From positions 62,001-126,000 of the forward strand of contig NZ_JAJAGO010000002.1 in assembly GCF_025165795.1 (NCBI RefSeq): 64,000 nucleotides of DNA. The letters are read 5' to 3'. Below, piece by piece: positions 34,940 to 43,071 of this stretch. The DNA is from Streptomyces gossypii. GTDB taxonomy: Bacteria; Actinomycetota; Actinomycetes; Streptomycetales; Streptomycetaceae. The notes beneath the pieces are model-generated. The model was given only the letters and a program-made list of their open reading frames with translations. It did not search any database and was not told where the DNA came from. Numbering within the stretch: position 1 is the stretch's first letter; the number at the start of each line of letters is the position of its first letter. The position numbers were made by a program, and so were the translations under genes.

Positions 34940-34984
34940 GGGTCCGTCGGGCGGCCCGCCGCGACCACGGAAGCAGCGCACCTC

Positions 34985-35040
34985 TTGACAGTCACGAAAC
35001 ATCCACTTAACTTCCGAACAACGTTCATTCATGGCGAACG
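34985..35040 (+). promoter_or_regulatory. dhaK promoter with candidate operator
   Basis: TTGACA at 34985-34990 and TAACTT at 35008-35013 are 17 bases apart, a good housekeeping-type promoter. Just downstream, CGTTC (35022-35026) and GAACG (35036-35040) form an inverted repeat at the likely transcription start, and GTTCGTTGTTCG follows near 35063. These are candidate IclR sites for dhaK-dhaL. Confidence 0.65.
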
Positions 35041-35117
35041 AATAGTTGGCTGATGTCGGGATGTTCGTTGTTCGCAGTCCGTGTTCGCAGGTCCGTCGTC
35101 TCCCAGGGAGCCGGTTC

Positions 35118-36116
35118 GTGAAGAAGCTCATCAACTCGCCCGAGACTCTCCTGGAGGACGCGCTCGCCGGTATGGCTGCCGCCCATCCCGGCCTGCGCGT
35201 CAACGCGGGGGCGCGGGTGATCACCCGTAGCAGCGGCAAGTCCCCCGGCAAGGTCGCCGTGATCTCCGGCGGGGGATCGGGGCACGAGCCGCTGCACGGC
35301 GGCTTCGTCGGGCTCGGCATGCTGGACGCCGCCTGTCCCGGCGAGGTGTTCACCTCACCGGTGCCGGATCAGGTGCTTGCCGCCGCCCGCGCCGCCGACA
35401 CCGGCGCCGGCGTGCTGCTGGTGGTGAAGAACTACACCGGTGACGTCCTCAACTTCCAGGTGGCCGCCGAGCTGGCCGAGGACGAGGGCATCACCGTGGA
35501 GACCGTCCTCGTCAACGACGACGTCGCCGTCGAGGACTCCACCCACACGGCGGGCCGGCGGGGCACCGGCGCCACCCTCTTCGTCGAGAAGATCGCGGGA
35601 GCGCTGGCCGAGCAGGGCGCGGACCTCGCCACGGTCGCGAAGACCGCCCGTGAGGTGAACTCCGCCTCGCGCTCCTTCGCCGTCGCGCTGACCTCCTGCA
35701 CCACCCCGGCGGCCGGACGGCCCGGCTTCGAGCTGCCCGAGGACGAGATCGAGGTCGGCGTCGGCATCCACGGCGAGCCGGGGCGCCGCCGCGAGCGCAT
35801 CCGTCCTGCCAAGGAGATCGTCGCGGACGCGCTGGACGCGATCCTCACCGACCAGCCGCTCTCCGCCGACGACGAGACGATCGTGCTCGTCAACGGTCTG
35901 GGCGGCACCCCGCTGCTGGAGCTGTACGTCGTCTACAACGAGGTGGCCACCGCGCTGGCGGACCGCGGCATCCGGATCGCCCGGCGTCTTGTCGGCAACT
36001 ACGTCACCAGCCTCGACATGGCCGGGGTTTCGCTCACCCTTTGCAGGGCCGATGCGGCCATGCTGGCCTTGTGGGACGCCCCCGTGGACACGCCCGCCCT
36101 GCACTGGGGCGGCTGA
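35118..36116 (+). CDS. dhaK: Dihydroxyacetone kinase, substrate-binding subunit DhaK
   Basis: The 332-residue DhaK has GGGSGHEPLHGGF and the substrate-binding His218 in GVGIHGEPG, the same position as in E. coli where it forms a hemiaminal with dihydroxyacetone. GTG 35118 is chosen behind CAGGGAG; upstream in-frame starts have no family similarity. It acts with DhaL (36177) and DhaM (33616) to make dihydroxyacetone phosphate from PEP. Confidence 0.94.
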   Translation: MKKLINSPETLLEDALAGMAAAHPGLRVNAGARVITRSSGKSPGKVAVISGGGSGHEPLHGGFVGLGMLDAACPGEVFTSPVPDQVLAAARAADTGAGVLLVVKNYTGDVLNFQVAAELAEDEGITVETVLVNDDVAVEDSTHTAGRRGTGATLFVEKIAGALAEQGADLATVAKTAREVNSASRSFAVALTSCTTPAAGRPGFELPEDEIEVGVGIHGEPGRRRERIRPAKEIVADALDAILTDQPLSADDETIVLVNGLGGTPLLELYVVYNEVATALADRGIRIARRLVGNYVTSLDMAGVSLTLCRADAAMLALWDAPVDTPALHWGG

Positions 36117-36176
36117 CCCCCGTACGCAACCCGTCCCGCACCCCCGCAAGACACCCCGCCACATGAAGGAGATCCG

Positions 36177-36842
36177 GTGGACATCGCCCTCGCCCGCACC
36201 TGGGTGCAGGCCATCGCCGCGGCCGTCGACGCCCAGAAGGACCAGCTCACCCAGCTCGATTCCGCCATCGGCGACGCCGATCACGGAGCGAACATGCAGC
36301 GCGGCTTCGTCGCCGCCACGGCAGCGCTCGCCGAGCAGGAGCCGGCCGGACCGGGCGACGTACTGGTCAAGACGGGCAGCACGCTGATCTCCAGCGTCGG
36401 CGGCGCCTCCGGCCCGCTCTACGGCAGTGTCTTCCGCGCCATCGGCAAGACCCTGGCCGGAGCCGGAGCCGGTAGCGAGCCCGCGGCCGACGCCCGGCGG
36501 TTCGCCGACGCGCTCTCCGCCGGGCTGGAGAGCCTCCAGCGGCTGGGGGCGGCGGCGGTCGGCGACAAGACGATGGTCGACGCGTACGTTCCCGCGCTGG
36601 AGGCGTTCCAGCAGGCCGCCGAGGGTGCGGGGGACGGCGGGAAGGCCGGCGACTTCGCCGCGGCCGCCCGCGCCGCCGCCGAGGCGGCGGAGGAGGGTAT
36701 GCGGGCCACCACCCCGCTCCAGGCCCGCAAGGGCCGCGCCTCCTACCTGGGCACACGCAGCGTCGGCCACCAGGACCCCGGCGCCACCTCCACGGCCCTG
36801 ATCTTCCGCGCCCTCGCGGACGTCACAGCAGCCGTCCGGTAA
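36177..36842 (+). CDS. dhaL: Dihydroxyacetone kinase, ADP-binding subunit DhaL
   Basis: The 221-residue helical barrel protein has QLDSAIGDADHGANMQRGF (Mg-ADP ligand aspartates) and SSVGGASGPLYGSVF. GTG 36177 follows AAGGAGAT. It holds ADP as a coenzyme that is rephosphorylated by DhaM. It is in operon with dhaK with a 60-base gap. Confidence 0.94.
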   Translation: MDIALARTWVQAIAAAVDAQKDQLTQLDSAIGDADHGANMQRGFVAATAALAEQEPAGPGDVLVKTGSTLISSVGGASGPLYGSVFRAIGKTLAGAGAGSEPAADARRFADALSAGLESLQRLGAAAVGDKTMVDAYVPALEAFQQAAEGAGDGGKAGDFAAAARAAAEAAEEGMRATTPLQARKGRASYLGTRSVGHQDPGATSTALIFRALADVTAAVR

Positions 36843-36872
36843 CCACCGGGCCACCGGGGGGTGGTCCGGTGG
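36843..36872. terminator. Hairpin after dhaL
   Basis: A 13-base stem (36843-36855 with 36860-36872) has one G-T pair and a GGGG loop and begins 1 base after the dhaL stop. It probably ends the dhaKL transcript. Confidence 0.75.
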
Positions 36873-36910
36873 CCCCACTCGGGCCTGCGGCGAAGCGCTA
36901 GCCTGCACCG

Positions 36911-37294
36911 ATGACGCGCACGAACGAATCTCCGATGAACCGGGTCACCGTCGCCTACTCCGACGTACTGGCCGAAGTGTTCGACCGGCAGCGCTTAGCG
37001 CTCGCGCTGCACCCCGCCCTCGCGACCGTCAAGAGGGTGCGGGCGGAGGAGACCGTCACCCGCTTCCAGCGGATCGACGAACCGGTGGTGGTCGGGGACC
37101 GCACGGACTGCGCGGTCGTCCAGGTGGAGATCGCCACGGGCGTCGTGGTCTCGGAACCGCAGCGCAACCGGCTGGCTCAGACCGTGGTCGAGCAGGTCAT
37201 GGCGCATCTCGGCGCGACGGACGCCCCGGTGCACATCGCGGTCGAGGTCGTGGCCCACAACCACTGGGGCAGGGCGGAGAGCTGGCGGCCGTGA
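36911..37294 (+). CDS. Small protein of unknown function with a TTA codon
   Basis: The 127-residue protein has no family recognised (MTRTNESPMNRVTVAYSDVLAEVF...). Codon 29 (36995-36997) is TTA, the rare leucine codon read by the bldA tRNA in Streptomyces, so translation may be delayed to development. TAGCCT lies about 8 bases before the ATG with no ribosome site, which suggests a leaderless message; ATG at 36935 is an alternative start. Confidence 0.6.
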   Translation: MTRTNESPMNRVTVAYSDVLAEVFDRQRLALALHPALATVKRVRAEETVTRFQRIDEPVVVGDRTDCAVVQVEIATGVVVSEPQRNRLAQTVVEQVMAHLGATDAPVHIAVEVVAHNHWGRAESWRP

Positions 37295-37322
37295 CCCAAG
37301 GCGGCGCGCCCCGGAGCGTATG

Positions 37323-38381
37323 TCAGGCGTCCGGGTCGGCGACCGGCATCTCGATGATCGAGAGCGGCCCCGCCGGATGTACGGCGGCCACCCGGAGCCC
37401 GGCCTGCGCGGCGAGCGCGGTGAGCGCGGAGACGCCCCGTTCCCGGCCGCCGAAGTAGGCGAGCATCCGCAGATCCATCGCCGTGCTGGGGGATTCGCCG
37501 CCCGCGCCCGTCTTCTCGATGACGAACACCGAGCCGCCGCCCGTACGCGCCGCTTCCGCGCAGCGGCGCAGGATGGTGACCGCCGCACGGTCATCCCAGT
37601 CGTGCAGGATCGCCGACAGGAGATAGCCGCCGGAGCCCGTAGTCGTCAGCGGGTCGAAGAAGCTGCCCGCCACCGCGTCGCCCCGGTCCGCCAGCCCGGC
37701 GGCCCGCAGGGTCTCGCGTGCTGCGGCGGCCGTGGCGGGCTGCTCAAGGACGGTGCCGTGCAGCGTCGGGCAGGCGGTGAGCAGCGCCGCGAGCAGCGTG
37801 CCGTTTCCGCCGCCGACGTCCGTCACATGGCCCAGTGACCCCCAGTCGTAGGCCGGGACGACGGTAAGCGCCCACTCGGCGGCGTCGAGGCCCATCTGCG
37901 CGTCGTAGGAGGCGGTACGGTCCGGGTCGGCCCGCAGGTCGTCCCAGAAGGGGAGGCCGAACTGCACCGCGTACGCGCCCTCGCCCGTCCGTACGCTGTG
38001 CAGCAGCTGGACGAAGCAGAGTTCGGCGTGGCCGATGGCCGTCTCCAGGTCCAACTGTGCCCGGAGTGCGGACGGGTGGTCGTCGCACAGCGCCTCGCCG
38101 CGCGGCGTCAGCTCGTACGCCACGACACGCTCGGCGTCCTCGCAGCCCCCCTCATCCTCTTCGCCCTCACGGGTGAGCACCCCGGCGGTGACCAGGTGCT
38201 CCATGAGCCGGGCCAGCGCGCTCGGGTCGGCGCCCACCTCTTCGGCAAGTGCGGGCGCGGTGGTCAGCCCCTGCTCGATATGGTCGGCGAGATGCAGCGT
38301 GGCCGCGACCCGCAGCGCCATCGGCGTCACCAGATCGGACATCGCGGCCACTTCGGTAGCCCGTACGTTCCCGCCGTCCAC
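37323..38381 (-). CDS. SAM-dependent O-methyltransferase with winged-helix dimerisation domain
   Basis: The 352-residue protein has an N-terminal helix-turn-helix-like dimerisation domain (VTPMALRVAATLHLADHIEQGLTTAPALAEEVGADPSALARLMEHLVTAGVL) and a Rossmann domain with HVTDVGGGNGTLLAALL (SAM loop) and LLSAILHDWDDRAAVTILRRC, the catalytic-His region of acetylserotonin/carminomycin-type O-methyltransferases. GTG 38381 follows AAGGG. Such enzymes act in polyketide or phenolic tailoring, but no biosynthetic cluster surrounds it. Confidence 0.88.
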   Translation of the reverse strand: MDGGNVRATEVAAMSDLVTPMALRVAATLHLADHIEQGLTTAPALAEEVGADPSALARLMEHLVTAGVLTREGEEDEGGCEDAERVVAYELTPRGEALCDDHPSALRAQLDLETAIGHAELCFVQLLHSVRTGEGAYAVQFGLPFWDDLRADPDRTASYDAQMGLDAAEWALTVVPAYDWGSLGHVTDVGGGNGTLLAALLTACPTLHGTVLEQPATAAAARETLRAAGLADRGDAVAGSFFDPLTTTGSGGYLLSAILHDWDDRAAVTILRRCAEAARTGGGSVFVIEKTGAGGESPSTAMDLRMLAYFGGRERGVSALTALAAQAGLRVAAVHPAGPLSIIEMPVADPDA

Positions 38382-38537
38382 GACACGACCCTTCGCTGAT
38401 TCAACGGTTCTGCCCTCGGATGCGACAGCCTGTCGCTCCCCGGCCCCACCGGCAACCCGGCCCGCTCGTGGCGTGCGGGGGCTTTCCCCACCGTGGAGCC
38501 GGTGGCCTGCCGGATTCCGGGGACGCCGCCCGCTTCC

Positions 38538-38543
38538 TAGGTT
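38538..38543 (+). promoter_or_regulatory. -10 hexamer of a probably leaderless gene
   Basis: TAGGTT ends 6 bases before the ATG at 38550, so transcription would begin at or next to the start codon. No convincing -35 was found. Confidence 0.45.
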
Positions 38544-38549
38544 GAGGGC

Positions 38550-39344
38550 ATGAAGAAGACGACAGCCGCGGGAGCGCTGGCCCTGGGCCTGACCATGATC
38601 ACCGGCGCCGCCCTGTCGGGGTGCTCGACCGAGGAGGTCAGCGACGGGAAGGCGGAGCACCGCAGCTTCGCGTTCACCGGCAAGCGGCTGACGGTGGACT
38701 CGGGCGACAGCAAGGTGGAGGTCGTCCCCGTCCGCACCGGCGGGAAGGGCGGGAAGGCCGGGAGCGAGCGGAAGGCCGAGGTCACCCGCTGGTTCAAGGC
38801 GTCCAAGGTGAAGGGGACGGCGAAGGTCAGCTGGACGATGGAGGGGAACACCCTCCGGCTGAAGACCACCTGCTCCGGCATCATCGTGGACTGCGAAACC
38901 CGCCACCGGATCGAGGTGCCCGACGACACGGCCGTGACGGTGCGTTCCCGGGACGGAAACGTCGTCGCGAACGGCTTCCGCGCCGAGCTGTCGATCCGTA
39001 CGACCGACGGGAACGTCAATGTCAGCGACGCGCGCGCCCCGCTCACCATCCGGACCACCGACGGGAACGTACGGGCCGAGCGCCTGCGCTCGCCGTCCGT
39101 CTCGGCCGACACCCGGGACGGCTATCTCATCCTGGGCTTCAGCCGTCCGCCCTCGTCCGTCCGCACCGGGAGCCACGACGGCAGTACGACCGTGACCGCG
39201 CCGCGCACCCCGTACGACATCAGCACGAACGCCAAGGACGGCTCGGTGAAGGTGTCGCTGCCCCGGGACAAGGCAAGTGACCGGGCCATCGACGCGAGCT
39301 CCCACGACGGGGACATCACCCTGCGGGCCTCCGAAGCCTCGTGA
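38550..39344 (+). CDS. DUF4097-type beta-helical lipoprotein
   Basis: The 264-residue protein has a signal peptide with lipobox ALSGC (about 25) and then repeated strands such as VTVRSRDGNVVANGF, IRTTDGNVNVSDA and IRTTDGNVRAERL. This is the right-handed beta-helix pattern of DUF4097 (putative adhesin) proteins. It is predicted to sit on the outer face of the membrane. Role unknown. Confidence 0.85.
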   Translation: MKKTTAAGALALGLTMITGAALSGCSTEEVSDGKAEHRSFAFTGKRLTVDSGDSKVEVVPVRTGGKGGKAGSERKAEVTRWFKASKVKGTAKVSWTMEGNTLRLKTTCSGIIVDCETRHRIEVPDDTAVTVRSRDGNVVANGFRAELSIRTTDGNVNVSDARAPLTIRTTDGNVRAERLRSPSVSADTRDGYLILGFSRPPSSVRTGSHDGSTTVTAPRTPYDISTNAKDGSVKVSLPRDKASDRAIDASSHDGDITLRASEAS

Positions 39345-39374
39345 CGCTCGGCCATCCAGGGGGTTCAGGGGATC

Positions 39375-39728
39375 TCAGGGAGCCGGGCGGTCCCTTTCGA
39401 GGGAGGCATCGGTGATGCGCCGCATGTTCGCCTCGCCCCACTCGCCGAGCGGGACGAGCGAGGCCATCAGCGAGCGCCCGAAGTCCGTCAGGGAGTACTC
39501 CACCTTGGGCGGGACTTCGTGGTAGCTCTCGCGGTGCACCAGACCGGACGCCTGCAACTCGCGGAGCTGGAGTATCAGTACCCGCTCGCTGATCCCCTGC
39601 ACCGACCGCCGCAGCTCGCCGAAGCGGCACGGCCCGTCCTGGAGATCCCAGAGGATCAGCGCCTTCCACTTGCCGCCCATGACATCGAGGGCGGCGTCCA
39701 GCCCGCAGGTGTACGGCCGCTTCTTCAC
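39375..39728 (-). CDS. HxlR-family transcriptional regulator
   Basis: The 117-residue winged-helix protein has KKRPYTCGLDAALDVMGGKWKALILWDLQDGPCRFGELRRSVQGISERVLILQLRELQASGLV, the full HxlR/DUF24 signature. The N-terminal cysteine is conserved in thiol- or aldehyde-sensing members. GTG 39728 follows AAGGAG at ideal spacing. It is divergent from an imine-reductase-like gene across a clear inverted repeat and probably represses it. Confidence 0.93.
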   Translation of the reverse strand: MKKRPYTCGLDAALDVMGGKWKALILWDLQDGPCRFGELRRSVQGISERVLILQLRELQASGLVHRESYHEVPPKVEYSLTDFGRSLMASLVPLGEWGEANMRRITDASLERDRPAP

Positions 39729-39770
39729 CGGGGCTCCTTGGTCGGCGGCAGACTCACGAACAAAAATGTC

Positions 39771-39795
39771 AGTACCCGATAAAATTGTAGGTACT
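39771..39795. promoter_or_regulatory. HxlR operator candidate
   Basis: AGTACC (39771-39776) and GGTACT (39790-39795) form perfect arms around an AT-rich centre (CGATAAAATTGTA). It lies between the divergent HxlR and reductase genes; HxlR proteins bind such GTAC-containing palindromes. Confidence 0.65.
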
Positions 39796-39884
39796 TGAGC
39801 AAAGGTCTGTGAAGGACACAGCATGGTCGGGGCCGGTGCTCTTCTGCGCCGCCGCCCGGCAACCCCTGTGGACTGGAGCAGAAG

Positions 39885-40802
39885 ATGGCCGAAGAAATCC
39901 CCGACCGCACACCGGTGACCCTGATCGGACTGGGCAGCATGGGCTCGGCCCTGGCCGAGGCGTTCACCGAAGCCGGTCACCCGACGACCGTGTGGAACCG
40001 CACCGCAGAAAAAGCCGCGCCGCTCGTCGCCGGCGGTGCCGTCCACGCGGAGGCGGTCGAGGACGCGATCGCCGCGAGCCCGCTGATCATCGCCTGCCTG
40101 TCGACGTACGAGGCAACGCGCGAGGCCCTGGCACCCGGCGCGGCCGGGCTGGCGGGGCGGTCGCTGATCACCGTGAACAGCGGAACCCCGTCCGGTGCGC
40201 GCGAGATGGCCGCCTGGGCCGACGGGCACGGCGCCCGCTTCCTGGACGGAGCGGTGAAGAACGTCCCGCAGGCGGTCGGGAAGCCGGACACGCTGCTCTA
40301 CTACAGCGGCGACAAGGCGGTGTTCGACGAGCACGAGACGACGCTGCGGGTGCTGGGCGGCGACACCGTCCATCTCGGGGAAGACGCCGACCTGGCGGCG
40401 CTCTACGAGTCGGCCGTGGGCGGCACGCTGCTGCCCGCCCTCCTCGGCTTCTTCCAGGGCAGCGCCCTGGTCACCTCGCGGGGGCTGCCCGCGAGCAGCC
40501 TGGTGCGGTACAGCGTCAAGTGGCTGGAGATGATCGCCTCCATCCTTCCGCACCTGGCGGAGGAGATCGACAGCGGCGACTACACCCGAGGGGCCTCCTC
40601 CGTCGGCCTCTTCCACGACGCCATCCCCTACGAGGCGGAACTCGCCGAGGAGGCGGACATCGACATCGCCTGGCACCAGCCCCAGCACGAACTGCTGCGG
40701 CGCGCCGTCGCCGAAGGGCACCGGGAGCACAGCATCTCGGCGCTGGTGGAGGTGCTGTGGAAGCCGCAGCCGCTCGGTCAGGGGTCCTCCGGGGCGGCAT
40801 AG
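39885..40802 (+). CDS. Imine reductase-like NADP-dependent oxidoreductase
   Basis: The 305-residue protein has the N-terminal Rossmann motif GLGSMGSALAEAF, then HPTTVWNRTAEKA, where Asn-Arg-Thr marks NADPH binding in imine reductases. The C-terminal helical domain has LYESAVGGTLLPALLGFFQGSAL in place of the usual LYDxALL catalytic helix, so substrate and stereopreference are uncertain. A 6-phosphogluconate/beta-hydroxyacid dehydrogenase relative is the alternative. GGAGCAGAAG precedes the ATG. Its last 25 bases overlap the convergent GNAT gene. Confidence 0.85.
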   Translation: MAEEIPDRTPVTLIGLGSMGSALAEAFTEAGHPTTVWNRTAEKAAPLVAGGAVHAEAVEDAIAASPLIIACLSTYEATREALAPGAAGLAGRSLITVNSGTPSGAREMAAWADGHGARFLDGAVKNVPQAVGKPDTLLYYSGDKAVFDEHETTLRVLGGDTVHLGEDADLAALYESAVGGTLLPALLGFFQGSALVTSRGLPASSLVRYSVKWLEMIASILPHLAEEIDSGDYTRGASSVGLFHDAIPYEAELAEEADIDIAWHQPQHELLRRAVAEGHREHSISALVEVLWKPQPLGQGSSGAA

Positions 40803-41308
40803 CAGCGCACGGTGACCGTCTGGGCGGGCCCCCACTCCTGCTCGACGGTGGCCAGCAGGGCCCAGCCCAGGTGCTCGTACAGGGCGGCGGCCGAGGTGTC
40901 GGAGGCCACCACGTCCAGCACCGGATGCAGGCCCAGCGCCCGCGCCTCCCGTACGGCACGCGCCATCAGCAGCGCGCCGATGCCGTGCCCCCGTGCGGCG
41001 GGGGCGACGAACAGGCGGCTGACCACGGCCGTGCCCTCCACGGCGACGCCCTCGCGCTTGCTCCACAGGGCCGCCGCCACATCGCCCTCCTCGCTGCGGG
41101 CCAGCCCGACATGGCCGACCACCCGCCCGTCCAGCTCCGCCACCCAGGCGGCCAGCAGGGCGGACTGGTCGAGCCAGCCGGCGGGCTCCTCCGGCCAGTT
41201 GACCGGATAGCCGTCCCGCTCATGTATCCCGGCGAGCACCTGGACGCAGACGTCCAGGTCAGGCGGCACGCGCCGCCGTACGCGGCACTGGGGCAGCCCC
41301 TTAAGCAC
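40778..41308 (-). CDS. GNAT-family N-acetyltransferase
   Basis: The 176-residue protein has GTAVVSRLFVAPAARGHGIGALLMARAVREARALG, the acetyl-CoA-binding motif A of GNAT enzymes, and AAALYEHLGWALL as motif B. Its GTG start (41308) overlaps the TAA stop of the HD-domain gene by 8 bases with GGAGGG in front, so it is coupled to it. Its 3' end overlaps the convergent reductase gene by 25 bases. Acceptor unknown. Confidence 0.88.
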   Translation of the reverse strand: MLKGLPQCRVRRRVPPDLDVCVQVLAGIHERDGYPVNWPEEPAGWLDQSALLAAWVAELDGRVVGHVGLARSEEGDVAAALWSKREGVAVEGTAVVSRLFVAPAARGHGIGALLMARAVREARALGLHPVLDVVASDTSAAALYEHLGWALLATVEQEWGPAQTVTVRCYAAPEDP

Positions 41309-41969
41309 TCGGGCCCTCCGTCGTCTCACCGGAGCGCGACCAGCCGCGTGCCTCTCCCTCGTCGATGAGCTGCCGCCCCGCCCGCCACAGCGGCGTGGAG
41401 GCGTCCCCGATCACCGCCTTGCGGGCGCGTACGTCCTCGGCGGTGACCCCTGGCGTGCGCCAGGTGCCGCCGCGCGCCATCCAGTTGAGCAGCAGCGGCT
41501 GGAGCCGGTCCATCGCCTTGGCGAAGCGGGCCTCGGGTGTGCGGCGCGCCTCGAACTCGTCCCACAGCGCCCTCACCCACCGGGCCTGGTCCTCGGGCAG
41601 CAGGGCGAACAGCCGCTCGGCGGCAGCCACTTCACGCTCCTCCTGGTCCGCCCCCGCGTCACTGTCGTAGAGCGGGGTGTCACCCGCGTAGATCTCCACC
41701 AGATCGTGGACGAGGACGAGTTGGACGGTGTGCCCGGTGTCGATGGGCTCATCGGAGTACTCCGCGAGGATCAGCACCATCATGGCGAGATGCCACGAAT
41801 GCTCCGCGTCGTTCTCGCGCCGCTCGACGGCGACCAGCGGAGAACGGCGCAGGACCGCCTTCAAGGCGTCCACCTCCACCAGGAAGGTGAACTGTTCGCG
41901 CAGCCTTGCGTCCAGGGTGTCCGGGAACGGGGTCACGTCCGCCAGCGGTCCGGTTTGATCGTCAGCCAT
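41301..41969 (-). CDS. HD-domain phosphohydrolase (HDDC2/YfbR-like)
   Basis: The 222-residue protein has the order H...HD...D: RRENDAEHSWHLAMMVLILAEYSD, LVLVHDLVEIYAGDTPLYD. This matches the HDDC2/YfbR 5'-deoxynucleotidase family, which removes phosphate from deoxynucleoside monophosphates. It is in operon with the GNAT gene. Confidence 0.88.
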   Translation of the reverse strand: MADDQTGPLADVTPFPDTLDARLREQFTFLVEVDALKAVLRRSPLVAVERRENDAEHSWHLAMMVLILAEYSDEPIDTGHTVQLVLVHDLVEIYAGDTPLYDSDAGADQEEREVAAAERLFALLPEDQARWVRALWDEFEARRTPEARFAKAMDRLQPLLLNWMARGGTWRTPGVTAEDVRARKAVIGDASTPLWRAGRQLIDEGEARGWSRSGETTEGPSA

Positions 41970-42156
41970 GGCGACATCGTGGCATGCGCGGGTACCCGAC
42001 GCGCCGGGGTTTTCTGCCGACCGCTGGAGGCTGCGGGCCCCCTGGTGACACCTGGTAGTAACTGGAAGAGTACGTACAGTGCGTTCGTGCGTTGACCAGC
42101 CGTTCGAGCGTGCCGACTACTGTGTGACCGGCACCGCCGACCGACGAGGGGGACCT

Positions 42157-42954
42157 ATGTCCGCACCGCCGCCGCCGAGTTCCGGCGGATACGGGCCTCC
42201 TCACCCGGAGCCGCCGCCCGGGGCTCCCGCCGTGCCGCCGCCGGGCTCGTACGCCCAGAGCCCGTACGCCCAGGACCCGTACCCGGCGGGCCGGGCCGGG
42301 CGGGCGCCTGCGGGCGGCTCCGGCCGGGTCGCGGCGCTCGCCGTCTCGGTCGGGGTGCTGGCGCTGACCATGGTGGCCTGGATCGTCTGGCAGGCGTACG
42401 ACGGCGATCCCGGCCGTGACCAGACGGGAAGCGCGGCGGCGCCGGAGACGGTGTACGTCCTCACGCTGCCCGAGACGTTACTGGACCAGGAGTACTCCCT
42501 CGCCCGGGACTTGTCCGAGAGCGTGGCGCAGTCCATCCCGCAGGACACCGAGTTCGGCCGGCAGCTGGAGTCCACGGCAGGGGTCTACGCGGCGTCGTCC
42601 GGTGCCGACGAGTTCGTCTACCAGGGGCTCACCTCGAGACTGACCGACCCCGCCTACCCCCGCTACGGGATTCTGGACAACATGGGGGACGACCCCGGCA
42701 TCGAGATAGCCGTCCCCCGGCAGACGTTCACGAGCGGCGACCGGGGGGACATCGTGTGCGAGGTGCAGGTCAAAATCTCGCGGGGCAAGACGGAGACCCT
42801 CCCCAGCTGTTCCTGGACGGACCGCCACACGCAGGGCATCGTGATGGACAGCAGCCCGGCCACCACCACAGCGGACCCGGCGGCCGTCGACCTCGCCGCG
42901 CTCGCCGTGAAGGTGGCCCTGATCCGGGACGAGGTGCGGGTGCCCGCCGCCTGA
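42157..42954 (+). CDS. Single-pass membrane protein with a TTA codon
   Basis: The 265-residue protein has a Pro/Gly/Tyr-rich cytoplasmic N-terminus, one membrane helix (about 65-85, AALAVSVGVLALTMVAWIVWQAY) and an outer domain with two cysteines (IVCEVQVKI, LPSCSWTD). No family was recognised. Codon 108 (42478-42480) is TTA, so expression may depend on bldA. GAGGGGGACCT precedes the chosen ATG. Confidence 0.72.
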   Translation: MSAPPPPSSGGYGPPHPEPPPGAPAVPPPGSYAQSPYAQDPYPAGRAGRAPAGGSGRVAALAVSVGVLALTMVAWIVWQAYDGDPGRDQTGSAAAPETVYVLTLPETLLDQEYSLARDLSESVAQSIPQDTEFGRQLESTAGVYAASSGADEFVYQGLTSRLTDPAYPRYGILDNMGDDPGIEIAVPRQTFTSGDRGDIVCEVQVKISRGKTETLPSCSWTDRHTQGIVMDSSPATTTADPAAVDLAALAVKVALIRDEVRVPAA

Positions 42955-43071
42955 GAAGCTGCTGTCCTGCCCCGGTCGGGGGGCCGTGCCCGGCCGGGCG
43001 GACCGCGACGGGCGCGACACACGGCCGTTTCCTTCAAGACCGCGCCGCCTCCCCGCTCGCACACTGGGCAC

